Counted from the first letter of the stretch, positions 6,198 to 14,176 are shown. The stretch is DNA of 17,713 nucleotides from Methanosarcina sp. UBA5 (GCF_002505485.1 NZ_DAVG01000052.1:32901-50613), one strand, 5' to 3'. Made by a program: numbers and translations. The notes: generated from the sequence alone by a model not told the origin.

Positions 6198-6425
6198 ATA
6201 AAAAGAAGGAGCAGGACTGATATTGCAGTGGATATCTTAAGAGTAGCAATGAACGGGGCGAAGAAAACTCACATTGTATACGAAGTTAATTTAAATTTTA
6301 ATATTGCCCAGAAATACCTTGAAATGTTGAAAGAAAAAGAGCTTATCAAACATGAAAATGGACTTTTCATCACTACTGACAAAGGAAAAGTCTTTCAGGA
6401 AATGGCTAAGGAACTCAAACTCTAA
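6198..6425 (+). CDS. Small winged-helix DNA-binding protein; probable ATA start
   Basis: A one-domain winged-helix regulator resembling archaeal HTH_45/COG3432-type proteins. The sequence includes KRRSRTDIAVDILRVAMNGA, KKTHIVYEVNLNF, a recognition-helix region IAQKYLEMLKEKELI and a wing GLFITTDKGKVF. The only standard start is GTG 6228, which would delete KRRSRTDIA, part of the conserved first helix (about 65 residues left). The frame is open upstream, and ATA 6198 lies 7 nt after GGGGGAGG (about 6183-6190), an excellent Shine-Dalgarno. So the 75-residue product seems to begin at ATA, or an ancestral ATG has mutated. It probably represses its own promoter. The target and ligand are unknown. 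Confidence 0.75.
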   Translation: MKRRSRTDIAVDILRVAMNGAKKTHIVYEVNLNFNIAQKYLEMLKEKELIKHENGLFITTDKGKVFQEMAKELKL

Positions 6426-6500
6426 AAGCGATTTTTGTCTTTTTTTACTTTTTATTAAATTTTCCCATCTTTTTCTTTCCCATTTTCCACTTTTCTAATT
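6426..6500 (+). terminator. T-rich termination region
   Basis: Several runs of five to seven T on the coding strand follow the stop directly and are separated by short C-containing spacers, as is typical of archaeal termination. Confidence 0.5.
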
Positions 6501-7128
6501 TCACTACACTTTAAATAGACTCTTTTCTGCTTCCATCCTTTTTCCTTAAGTACACTCATTGAAAATCTCAGCCCGAAATCCGGTGAGGATAAGTGTCCGG
6601 CGAGCAATTCAGTAATAATGTTCCTAAACTATAATGCGCCCCCGTATATATAAAAGCAGTTTGGAAACATATACTTATGGAGATGAAGACATTTTTTTAC
6701 TTCACACTAAAATTACCTTGGACTTCAAGTACTTAAACACTTATTGACACTCAGCGGTCACTTTTAAAGAACCTGATGTTGAAAGTCAGGTGATAATGGT
6801 TATAGATTAGTAACTTTGGTTATAGATTAGTAACTTTCGGGGTCTTCTCAGGTGAAAAGGAAGGAGATAAATACTCTCTTGGAAAAACAGAAGCCTGTAA
6901 TCTCCCTGTTATAGCAACTCCCATTTTGTATGGGTACTTTCCTCTATCGAGAATAAGGCAATCAAGAGATAGAATAGGATTTCCATGGAAGAATACGCCA
7001 AAAACGGGCCTTACCCCTTTAATCTCAAGGTTCCAGGGTTACTGAAACTGAGGGTTGTGCACACGATGTATTTTATAATGAATCACACTCTAGTATATCT
7101 CCCAAAGGTGCCCAGGGAGAATCCTATA
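6501..7128 (+). other. Long leader/intergenic region with possible gene remnant
   Basis: No complete gene is visible in this 0.6 kb. A TATA-like GTATATATAAAAG lies at about 6644-6656. An open + frame without a start runs from 6806 to TGA 7043-7045 and includes GDKYSLGKTEACNLPVIATP. It looks partly protein-like but is not recognised, and could be a truncated gene. A 20-bp tandem duplication overlaps its beginning. Confidence 0.35.
6798..6837 (+). repeat. Exact 20-bp tandem duplication
   Basis: GGTTATAGATTAGTAACTTT occurs twice with no spacer and no mismatch. Each unit contains GTTA and TAAC as an inverted pair 8 bp apart. A single recent duplication or a double operator are both possible. Confidence 0.6.
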
Positions 7129-7258
7129 CATATAAACTTAAATAATTTGTTGAGAAGGTAACGAAAGTAAGTGAATGAAGTTGACCATCCTGAAAACTGC
7201 TGACTTCATTTCTGCAAGAATTTCCAAACACTTTTGCTAATTAAGATGGGGGGATTGT
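7129..7258 (+). promoter_or_regulatory. cdcH promoter and leader
   Basis: CATATAAACT at 7129-7138 is a likely TATA box, giving a leader of about 95 nt. The leader holds an inverted repeat, AATGAAGT (7174-7181) and ACTTCATT (7203-7210), extendable by wobble pairs as RNA. A purine-rich GATGGGGGGAT (7244-7254) ends 4 nt before the TTG start and acts as ribosome binding site. Confidence 0.45.
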
Positions 7259-9553
7259 TTGACTGATAGGGATAAAACAACGATAAAATTGAAAGTTGCG
7301 GAAGCCGATCAACGGGATGTTGGAAAAGGCATTGTCCGGATAGACGAAAGCTTTAGGGAAAAGCTGGGCCTCAAGCCCTTCGACGTTGTGGAAATCAGGG
7401 GGGAGAAGGTAACTTCAGCCCTCATAGGAAGGTCTTATCCCAGCGATGAAGGCCTTGATATCATTCGTATGGATGGGCTTATCCGCACGAATGCAAAGAC
7501 TAGCATAGGGGAATATGTGGAAATTTGCAAAGCAGAATGGAAAGAAGCAAAACATGTGACTATATCTCCTGTAACGAGAGGCATGCAGATCTACGCTCCC
7601 AGTGAAACCCTTAAAGCCGTATTTATGAACCGTACGGTTTCAAAGGGAGATTTTATTTCTACCACCAGCTTAAGGAAGTCCAGGGACAGGGATACTTATA
7701 GCAAGGGGCTCATGTTCGATGACTTTTTCCAGGACTTTTTCGGGCAGGGGTTCAGCCCCTCCTTCGGGCTTGGGGAAATTAAGCTGCAGGTTGTTTCCAC
7801 CACCCCGTCGGGGATCGTAAAGATCACGGACATGACCGAAATCGAACTCCTTCCCGAAGCCGTGGAAATTGCTCCTGAGCAAAACATTCCCACTGTTATG
7901 TACGAAGATCTAGGCGGGCTCAAGGATGCCATTACAAAGGTCAGGGAAATGATAGAACTTCCTCTGAAACACCCTGAACTTTTTGATAGGTTAGGGATTG
8001 ATGCTCCAAAGGGAGTGTTGCTCCACGGTCCTCCCGGAACTGGCAAGACCATGCTTGCAAGAGCGGTTGCAAATGAGTCTGATGCCTATTTCATCTCCAT
8101 CAATGGCCCAGAAATAATGTCCAAATATTACGGGGAATCCGAAAAAGCTATCCGTGACATTTTCGATGATGCCGAAAAGAACGCACCTGCAATCATCTTT
8201 CTGGACGAGCTCGATTCTATTGCCCCAAAAAGAGCTGAGGTAACAGGGGAAGTTGAAAGAAGAGTGGTCGCACAGCTCCTTTCCTTGATGGACGGCCTGA
8301 AAAGTCGCAAGAACGTGATTGTGATAGGTGCAACAAACCGCCCCGAAGCTCTGGACCTGGCACTGCGCCGGCCGGGCAGGTTTGACAGAGAAATCGAGCT
8401 TCGGGTCCCGGATACCGAAGGCAGACTTGAGATATTCCAGATCCATACAAGGGGGATGCCCCTTACCGAAGACGTAAACCTCAGGGACCTCGCCCAGATT
8501 ACCTATGGGTTTGTGGGAGCTGACATTGCTGCCCTCTGTCGGGAAGCTGCCATGAGTGCTCTTCGGCGCGTTCTGCCGAAGATCAACCTGAAAGAACCCC
8601 AGATCCCAAAAGAAATTCTGGACTCTCTGCAGGTTACAAGAGCAGACTTTGAAGACGCCATGAAAGAAGTCCAGCCCTCAGCCATAAGGGAAATTCTTAT
8701 TGAGATTCCTAACGTCAGCTGGGACGATGTAGGAGGCCTGAATGATGTAAAGTGCCTCCTGAAAGAAGCCGTGGAATGGCCACTTAAAAATCCGGAGTCT
8801 TACTGGAATATAGGGGTGGAAGCTCCAAAAGGCGTGCTCCTATATGGTCCACCGGGCACCGGGAAGACTCTTCTTGCAAAAGCCATTGCCCATGAATCCG
8901 ATGCCAACTTTATCACCGCCAAAGGAAGCGACCTCCTTTCCAAATGGTACGGGGAATCCGAAAAAAGAATTGCCGAAGTTTTCATGCGGGCAAGGCAAGT
9001 AGCCCCTTCGATTGTCTTCCTGGACGAGCTCGACTCTCTTGCTCCCATCCGTGGAATCTCCGCAGGGGAGCCTCAGGTTACGGCCAGGATACTTAATCAG
9101 CTCCTTTCCGAAATGGACGGGCTAGAAGAACTCCGGGGTGTGGTGATAATCGGCGCAACCAACCGCCCTGATATTATTGACCCTGCTCTCATCCGGCCAG
9201 GACGCTTTGATGAACTGATTCTCGTTCCGATCCCTGATGAGGGAGCTCGCAGGGAGATCTTCAAGGTTCACACCGGAAAAATGGCGCTTGCAGAGGATGT
9301 TGATATCGAAAAGCTCGTTTCTATGACCGATCAGTATACAGGTGCAGACATTGCAGCTGTATGCAAAAAGGCAGGAAGGCTCGCTTTGCGTGAAGACCTT
9401 CACGCAAAAAGTGTCAAGCAGAGACACTTCCTTAATGCAATTGCAGAAACCGGACCTTCAGTCACTCCGGATACTATGAAATACTACGAAGCTATAAAAG
9501 GCGAACTCAGGACAAGGAAATCTAAGGAGATTGAGAATCCTTCCTACATTTGA
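7259..9553 (+). CDS. cdcH: Cdc48/VAT-type AAA+ ATPase
   Basis: Archaeal homologue of Cdc48/p97 (VAT), a cytosolic hexameric unfoldase that extracts and unfolds proteins, probably feeding the 20S proteasome. The 764-residue product has an N-terminal substrate-binding domain (about 1-200) and two AAA+ modules. D1 has Walker A GPPGTGKT at 257-264 and Walker B IIFLDELD at 312-319. D2 has GPPGTGKT at 530-537 and IVFLDELD at 585-592. Both have GATNRP sensor regions and RPGRFD arginine-finger regions. An unusual Phe-rich segment, FDDFFQDFFGQGFSPSFG, interrupts the late N domain. The C-terminus PSYI has the penultimate Tyr of the proteasome-docking HbYX motif but Ser in place of the hydrophobic residue. 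The start is TTG 7259, set by the strong purine-rich site before it and by the family N-terminus. It appears monocistronic. Confidence 0.93.
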   Translation: MTDRDKTTIKLKVAEADQRDVGKGIVRIDESFREKLGLKPFDVVEIRGEKVTSALIGRSYPSDEGLDIIRMDGLIRTNAKTSIGEYVEICKAEWKEAKHVTISPVTRGMQIYAPSETLKAVFMNRTVSKGDFISTTSLRKSRDRDTYSKGLMFDDFFQDFFGQGFSPSFGLGEIKLQVVSTTPSGIVKITDMTEIELLPEAVEIAPEQNIPTVMYEDLGGLKDAITKVREMIELPLKHPELFDRLGIDAPKGVLLHGPPGTGKTMLARAVANESDAYFISINGPEIMSKYYGESEKAIRDIFDDAEKNAPAIIFLDELDSIAPKRAEVTGEVERRVVAQLLSLMDGLKSRKNVIVIGATNRPEALDLALRRPGRFDREIELRVPDTEGRLEIFQIHTRGMPLTEDVNLRDLAQITYGFVGADIAALCREAAMSALRRVLPKINLKEPQIPKEILDSLQVTRADFEDAMKEVQPSAIREILIEIPNVSWDDVGGLNDVKCLLKEAVEWPLKNPESYWNIGVEAPKGVLLYGPPGTGKTLLAKAIAHESDANFITAKGSDLLSKWYGESEKRIAEVFMRARQVAPSIVFLDELDSLAPIRGISAGEPQVTARILNQLLSEMDGLEELRGVVIIGATNRPDIIDPALIRPGRFDELILVPIPDEGARREIFKVHTGKMALAEDVDIEKLVSMTDQYTGADIAAVCKKAGRLALREDLHAKSVKQRHFLNAIAETGPSVTPDTMKYYEAIKGELRTRKSKEIENPSYI

Positions 9554-9700
9554 GTAAAAAAGCTAAGAACGCAGGTTTGCCTTTTTTCATTTTTCCTGTT
9601 TATTTATTAGCTTCCTTTTTTCTGTCCATTTACTAACTTTTTTTCCTGTTCATTTGTTGGTTTCTTTTTTCTTTCATACTGTCTAATTTTTTTATAACCA
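9554..9700 (+). terminator. Repeated T-rich terminator tract
   Basis: After the stop, T runs of five to seven are repeated at roughly 25-bp spacing with the similar core CTGT(T/C)(T/C)ATTT beginning near 9596, 9622 and 9646. No hairpin is seen. This is an extended archaeal oligo-T termination zone. Confidence 0.45.
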
Positions 9701-9863
9701 TTATACTTTTTTAAATACTGTATTTTGTATTACCGAATCTTTAAAACCGAGTATTTTTTAAATTTCCCTTTTTACCCAATTATGTTGTATAATTTTTCCG
9801 AGAATGATTATCTGGATTTAATATCATCTAAATTTAAACTTCACAAATTATGTTAACCAATGA

Positions 9864-9896
9864 TATTAAATATAATAATTACTATCGGTAATATAC
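9864..9896 (+). promoter_or_regulatory. Promoter with dyad before the XRE-CBS gene
   Basis: ATTAAATATAAT (9864-9875) is a TATA box. Initiation about 25 bp downstream falls almost on the ATG, so the mRNA is probably leaderless. ATTAC-TATCG-GTAAT (9878-9892), a perfect 5-bp inverted repeat, sits between TATA box and start. It is a natural site for autoregulation by the encoded HTH protein. Confidence 0.5.
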
Positions 9897-10451
9897 ATGC
9901 AGCTTCCAACACCCGAAGATCTTAAAAAAAGAAGAAATGACCTCGGGCTTACCCAGAGCGATCTCGCTAAAAGGGCAGGAGTAAGCCAGCCCCTTATAGC
10001 TCGTATAGAATCGGGAGATGTAGATCCCAGGCTTTCGACTGTCAGGAAAATCCTTGATGCTTTTGAGGAAGTCGAAAAGGAACAGCAGATTATTATAATA
10101 GATCTGATGCATTCCCCTGTAATTCATGTTTCTCCAGGTGATTCTGTGGAAGAAGTAGTAAGCCTTATGCAGAAGCATGGTTTCTCACAGGTTCCTGTGC
10201 TTGATAGGGGCATTCCGGTTGGAAGTGTTTCTGAAGACATGATAGTGAAATTGATGGCCGAAAGTAAGAAAAAATCAATTTCCCAGTTGAAAGTTTCCGA
10301 GATAATGGGAGAGGCCTTCCCAACAGTGTCTCCAGGTATTTCTATCTCAGTCGTGTCACATATGCTGGAAGGAAATCCTGCCGTACTGGTAGTAGAAAAA
10401 GGAGCAGTTATCGGCGTCGTGACAAAACATGATGTAATGACGCTTCTCTAG
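9897..10451 (+). CDS. XRE-family regulator with two CBS domains
   Basis: A 184-residue putative transcription regulator of the COG3620 type. An N-terminal helix-turn-helix (about residues 8-58) has the classic pattern LGLTQSDLAKRAGVSQPLIA followed by RIESG. A pair of CBS motifs (about 68-120 and 133-184) forms a Bateman module that normally binds adenine nucleotides or related ligands; each half ends with a G-x-(V/I)-(S/T)-x-x-D type motif (GSVSEDMI and GVVTKHDVM). Binding of a nucleotide could couple DNA binding to energy state. The ATG at 9897 has no ribosome binding site, in line with a leaderless message. It is a single gene, and its dyad-bearing promoter suggests autoregulation. Targets are unknown. 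Confidence 0.85.
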   Translation: MQLPTPEDLKKRRNDLGLTQSDLAKRAGVSQPLIARIESGDVDPRLSTVRKILDAFEEVEKEQQIIIIDLMHSPVIHVSPGDSVEEVVSLMQKHGFSQVPVLDRGIPVGSVSEDMIVKLMAESKKKSISQLKVSEIMGEAFPTVSPGISISVVSHMLEGNPAVLVVEKGAVIGVVTKHDVMTLL

Positions 10452-10816
10452 GGCCAATAACCAAAATCCGCTCTACTTATCGGGCGGTATCCGGAATCAG
10501 TGCATGAAAAGCACATCAATTATATACTAGGATTCAATTAAACCTGATCTCTAAATCGGATTTAATGCTTAACCCCTGCAAAATGACTTAACTTAATAAG
10601 TTCTGTGACAGATTCCCGGATATATGATACTGCAGGGTTTTTCGGGCATACCGCATAACAATGATATTACTCTGAATTATTTTCAGATTTGCAGGTTTTT
10701 AATACTGCAGAAATACTACAACCTTTTAAATAAATAAAATGAGACGTAATACAAACCCTTCATACAAATAAAAAACAAATTCAATTAAATCTTTGAAAAT
10801 GTGGAGCATAATACAT
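10452..10816 (+). promoter_or_regulatory. Intergenic region and promoter of the class V aminotransferase
   Basis: No gene is seen. A TATA-like TTTTAAATAAATA at about 10724-10735 would start transcription near 10755. Upstream lie a 13-bp palindrome, AACTTA-A-TAAGTT (10590-10602), and a spaced pair, CCCTGCA (10574-10580) and TGCAGGG (10631-10637), which could form a hairpin. GGAG at 10803-10806 is the ribosome binding site for the ATG at 10817. Confidence 0.4.
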
Positions 10817-11968
10817 ATGGATCTGGAAGATACCCTTCTCATGATGCCTGGTCCCGTAACTGTTACACCCAGAGTCCTTAGAGCCATGTCGAAACCGATG
10901 ATTAACCACCGAAGTGCGGAGTTCGCCGGAATTTATACCGATTGCAGGGAAATCCTTTCCAGCGTTTTCCAGACAAAGAATGATATTTTCGTGCTCAGTG
11001 GTTCGGGAACGGCGGGAATGGAAGCTGCTGTCGGCTCTCTAGCTGGAAGTGGGGACAAGGTCATAGCCATAGAAAATGGAAAGTTTGGAGAGCGGTTTAA
11101 AGACATTGCAGCTATCTATTCGGAAGTTGTTCCCGTTGTGTTCGATTGGGGTCTTCCGATTGACCTTGAAATTGTCAAGGAAAAACTCGAGGAAGGAGCA
11201 AAAGCCATCACTCTCGTCCACAATGAGACGTCTGCGGGCATCCTTAACCCGGCCGCAGAGATTGGCAAACTTGCCAAAAAGCACGACGCTCTCTTTATTA
11301 TGGACGGCGTGACCTCCCTTGGAGGAGATGATGTAAAGGTCGATGAATGGGGAATTGACGTTGCAATTGTAGGCTCACAGAAATGCCTTGCAGCTCCCCC
11401 TGGGCTTTCAATCGTTTCTGTAAGTGAAAAGGCTTTTGAGGTTATGAAGGACGTAACAAAAAGGCCCTACTACAATGACCTCCTAGCATATAAAAAGAGT
11501 GGGGACAAACCCAAACCAGAGACACCTTATACTCCTGCGATTTCTCTATTCTATGCACTTCAGGAAGCTCTGCATATAGTAAAAGAGGAAGGAATGGAGG
11601 CAAGAATTAAGAGACACAATGTACTTTCCGAAGCCATAAGAGCAGCAGTTTCCGAACTGAACATTGAGATGTTCCCGCAGCTTAACGAGTACAGCCAGTA
11701 CTCTAATACTGTCTCTGCCATGAAAGCTCCCGCAGGCGTTAATGGTGAGGATATAAAGAACGATATGAAGGCAAGAGGCGTAATTATTGCAGGCGGGCAG
11801 GAACGCCTTAAAGGCAAGATTTTCAGAATAGGGTGCATGGGAAATGTGACTGGAAGGGATGTGCTTTCAACCATCCAGCAGCTGGAAATTGTGCTGAATA
11901 AGCGTGGTTACATTGACAGGCTGGGAGCAGGTACAGAAGCTGCAGCCAGGATTCTTGACAGGGCCTGA
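10817..11968 (+). CDS. Class V pyridoxal-phosphate aminotransferase
   Basis: A fold-type I, class V aminotransferase of the alanine-glyoxylate/serine-pyruvate group, 383 residues from the ATG at 10817. Signatures are the N-terminal LLMMPGPVTVTPRVL, the glycine-rich SGSGTAGMEAAV that binds the cofactor phosphate, the HNETSAG segment, the aspartate in IMDGVTSLGGD, and the PLP lysine in VGSQKCLAAPPG (Lys189). M. jannaschii MJ0959, a relative, is known as a broad-specificity aspartate/phosphoserine-type aminotransferase, so amino-group transfer to oxaloacetate or 3-phosphohydroxypyruvate is plausible. The exact substrate cannot be read from sequence. Earlier in-frame starts (TTG 10793, ATG 10799) exist, but the ribosome binding site and family N-terminus favour 10817. 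It is followed at 103 bp by ribC with its own promoter. Confidence 0.85.
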   Translation: MDLEDTLLMMPGPVTVTPRVLRAMSKPMINHRSAEFAGIYTDCREILSSVFQTKNDIFVLSGSGTAGMEAAVGSLAGSGDKVIAIENGKFGERFKDIAAIYSEVVPVVFDWGLPIDLEIVKEKLEEGAKAITLVHNETSAGILNPAAEIGKLAKKHDALFIMDGVTSLGGDDVKVDEWGIDVAIVGSQKCLAAPPGLSIVSVSEKAFEVMKDVTKRPYYNDLLAYKKSGDKPKPETPYTPAISLFYALQEALHIVKEEGMEARIKRHNVLSEAIRAAVSELNIEMFPQLNEYSQYSNTVSAMKAPAGVNGEDIKNDMKARGVIIAGGQERLKGKIFRIGCMGNVTGRDVLSTIQQLEIVLNKRGYIDRLGAGTEAAARILDRA

Positions 11969-11977
11969 ACAGATGAA

Positions 11978-12066
11978 TTATAAATTTAGATCTACAGGTA
12001 GAGTAATATGTCTACCTGTGCTCTTCAAAAGCCCGGAAAGATTTTAATATTAAAATTCCGATCGGA
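11978..12066 (+). promoter_or_regulatory. ribC promoter region with three palindromes
   Basis: A TATA-like TTATAAAT (11978-11985) is followed by a perfect inverted repeat, ACAGGTAGA-N8-TCTACCTGT (11994-12019). Its left arm overlaps a smaller one, TCTAC-AG-GTAGA (11991-12002). Next come a perfect 16-bp palindrome, ATTTTAATATTAAAAT (12041-12056), which also reads as a TATA box about 25 bp before the ribC ATG, and the palindrome TCCGATCGGA (12057-12066). Such dense symmetry suggests a regulated, possibly leaderless promoter for the riboflavin genes. RbkR-type control is a possibility, but the binding motif has not been matched. Confidence 0.5.
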
Positions 12067-12071
12067 TTTAC

Positions 12072-12536
12072 ATGCCCACAATAGGAATTGCAGATACCAC
12101 ATTCGCACGCTATAATATGGGGCGTGCGGCAATTGATGAGATACAGAAAAATGTATCTGTAAAAATTAAAAGAGTAACCGTGCCTGGGATAAAGGACCTT
12201 CCGGTCGCAGCCAAAAAACTTATCGAAGAAGAAGGATGCGATATCGTTATGGCTCTTGGTATGCCCGGAGCTAAGGAACAGGATAAAATCTGTGCTCATG
12301 AAGCTTCTCAGGGTCTTATTATGGCCCAGCTCATGACCAATACCCATATTATCGAAGTCTTTGTCCATGAAAATGAAGGAAAGGATGAAAAGGAACTTGC
12401 TTTCCTTATGGATAGAAGGACCCGGGAACACGCTTTAAACGTAATTAAACTGCTCTTCAAGCCTGAAAAGCTAATTCGAGAAGCCGGTACCGGTCAGAGG
12501 CAGGGCTTTGAAGATGCAGGCCCATTAAGAACGTGA
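12072..12536 (+). CDS. ribC: Archaeal riboflavin synthase
   Basis: Converts two molecules of 6,7-dimethyl-8-ribityllumazine into riboflavin and 5-amino-6-ribitylaminouracil. The archaeal enzyme is unrelated to bacterial RibE and derives from lumazine synthase. The 154-residue product begins MPTIGIADTTFARYNMGRAA and carries the VPGIKDLPVAAKKL segment, equivalent to the PGxxxxP substrate loop of lumazine synthases. It also has VMALGMPGAKEQD and the family-typical C-terminal region REHALNVIKLL. The length matches the archaeal family. It lies 39 bp before ribH and is almost certainly co-transcribed with it. No Shine-Dalgarno is obvious, consistent with a leaderless mRNA started from the TATA-like palindrome upstream. 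Presence of both paralogues side by side supports the assignment. Confidence 0.93.
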   Translation: MPTIGIADTTFARYNMGRAAIDEIQKNVSVKIKRVTVPGIKDLPVAAKKLIEEEGCDIVMALGMPGAKEQDKICAHEASQGLIMAQLMTNTHIIEVFVHENEGKDEKELAFLMDRRTREHALNVIKLLFKPEKLIREAGTGQRQGFEDAGPLRT

Positions 12537-12575
12537 AACAATTTATGTAAAAACAAAGACTGGAGATCTTATTAG

Positions 12576-12980
12576 ATGACTATCAGCCTAGGATTTGTTG
12601 TAGCTGAATTTAACAGGGATCTGACCTATCAGATGGAACTGCTTGGAAGAGAACATGCGGAGTTCCTGGGGGCAACAGTTAAAGAGACAATTCTTGTCCC
12701 AGGGGTCTTTGACATGCCCCTTGCGATCAAGAAACTTTGCCAGAGGGATGACATCGATGCCGTGGTTACTATAGGATCTGTAATCGAGGGTGAGACTGAT
12801 CATGACCAGGTGGTTATGCAGCACGCTGCAAGGAAGATCATGGATCTTTCTCTTGAGTTCAATAAGCCTGTAACTCTCGGAATTCCTGGCCCAGGTATGA
12901 CTCGCATGGCGGCTCATGAACGTGTGGACTATGCAAAGCGGGCCGTCGAAGCCGCAGTAAAGCTGGTGCGGCGGCTGTGA
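12576..12980 (+). CDS. ribH: 6,7-dimethyl-8-ribityllumazine synthase
   Basis: Condenses 5-amino-6-ribitylaminouracil with 3,4-dihydroxy-2-butanone 4-phosphate to give the lumazine that RibC dismutates. The 134-residue product shows the N-terminal strand ISLGFVVAEFNRDLT, the ring-binding VPGVFDMPLAIKKL (residues 41-54), the phosphate loop GSVIEGETDHDQV containing the catalytic His76, and GIPGPGMTRM near the end. The size fits the compact archaeal form. GGAG (12563-12566) precedes the ATG by 9 nt. It overlaps neither neighbour; 39 bp separate it from ribC and 53 bp from the aminotransferase, so all three may share a transcript. Confidence 0.93.
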   Translation: MTISLGFVVAEFNRDLTYQMELLGREHAEFLGATVKETILVPGVFDMPLAIKKLCQRDDIDAVVTIGSVIEGETDHDQVVMQHAARKIMDLSLEFNKPVTLGIPGPGMTRMAAHERVDYAKRAVEAAVKLVRRL

Positions 12981-13033
12981 ATCCTTATATTATCTAAATA
13001 AACTAGCAAATGTAATAAACCAGGACCATCCCT

Positions 13034-14176
13034 ATGTCATCCGCAAGGCTCAAGCGTGTAGAAGAATCTGCAACGATAAGGATCTCCAATATTGCGACCA
13101 GAATGATTAAAGAGGGTATAGACGTTATAAATTTCAGCCTTGGTGAACCTGATTTCAATACCCCAAAGAATATCTGCGATGCTGCGGCGAAGGCTATGTA
13201 TGAGGGAAAAACCCACTATGCTCCCTCTGGAGGTATCCCTGAACTAAGGGCAGCTATTGCCGAAAAATTCAGGACGGAAAACAACCTCGATGTAACCGAG
13301 ACAGGTGTGCTTGTCACCCCCGGAGCAAAACAGGGAATTTTTGAGGTAATGATGAGTGTTCTTGATGATGGGGATCAGGCTCTTCTGTTTAACCCTGCAT
13401 GGGTAACTTATGACGCATGCATACGTTTTGCAGGGGCGGAAACGGCCTGGGTTCCGACAGTCCCTGAAAAAGGTTTCATTCCTGACAATTTTGAAGAGTA
13501 CATAACTGATAAAACCAAGCTCATTGTTGTAAATAGTCCTGGAAACCCAACAGGCGGGGTCTTCGGAAAAAAGACTTTGCAATGTATCGCGGATCTTGCA
13601 ATTGACCATGACCTCATAGTGGTCTCAGATGAAATTTATGAGAAAATTATCTATGATAGGGAGCATATCAGCATTGGCAGCCTTGATGGAATGCAAGAAA
13701 GAACTGTCACCGTAAACGGTTTTTCCAAAGCATATGCCATGACAGGCTGGAGACTCGGCTACCTGACTGCTCCTCCCGAAATTCTCAAACTTTTACTTAA
13801 GATTCAGTCTCACTCGGTAAGCAGTGCGACTACGTTTGTTCAGTACGGTGGGCTTGAAGCCCTTCAGGGCCCTCAGGACAGCGTCAAAGCAATGGTTGAC
13901 CGTTTCAAGGTACGCCGCGATGTCCTTATCGACGGCCTGAACAAAATGGGGCTTGAATGTAAAAAGCCCGATGGAGCTTTCTATGCTTTTGCTAATGTCA
14001 GCGAGTATGGAAATGGGACTCAGGTTGCAGAACGGCTCCTGAAAGAAGCTCAAGTGGCAGTTACGCCTGGAATCGCCTTTGGTTCGTCGGGCGAGGATTT
14101 CATCAGAATTTCCTATGCAACATCGATTGATCGGATCAGGGAAGCTCTTGAAAGACTTGAAAAGGTATTTTCATAA
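13034..14176 (+). CDS. Class I aspartate-type aminotransferase
   Basis: A PLP enzyme of aminotransferase subgroup I-gamma, 380 residues, probably exchanging amino groups between aspartate/glutamate and 2-oxo acids. Visible features are the substrate segment INFSLGEPDFNTP, the Y in THYAPSGGIPELR, NSPGNPTGG, the cofactor-binding DEIYEKIIYD, the Schiff-base lysine in NGFSKAYAMTGWRLGY (Lys232), and the C-terminal FIRISYATS whose Arg binds the alpha-carboxylate. Aspartate as substrate is likely but not proven; aromatic or kynurenine-type activities occur in close relatives. It follows ribH by 53 bp with a weak ribosome binding site (AGGA). Aspartate made here could feed the aspartate-semialdehyde route used by the downstream homocysteine operon. 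It ends head-to-head with ribL. Confidence 0.88.
   Translation: MSSARLKRVEESATIRISNIATRMIKEGIDVINFSLGEPDFNTPKNICDAAAKAMYEGKTHYAPSGGIPELRAAIAEKFRTENNLDVTETGVLVTPGAKQGIFEVMMSVLDDGDQALLFNPAWVTYDACIRFAGAETAWVPTVPEKGFIPDNFEEYITDKTKLIVVNSPGNPTGGVFGKKTLQCIADLAIDHDLIVVSDEIYEKIIYDREHISIGSLDGMQERTVTVNGFSKAYAMTGWRLGYLTAPPEILKLLLKIQSHSVSSATTFVQYGGLEALQGPQDSVKAMVDRFKVRRDVLIDGLNKMGLECKKPDGAFYAFANVSEYGNGTQVAERLLKEAQVAVTPGIAFGSSGEDFIRISYATSIDRIREALERLEKVFS

Noticed and set aside
7670..9427. Several 60-150 residue minus-strand ORFs within cdcH
   Set aside because: They are antisense shadows of a clearly conserved ATPase gene; their sequences are just the complement of Walker and sensor motifs.
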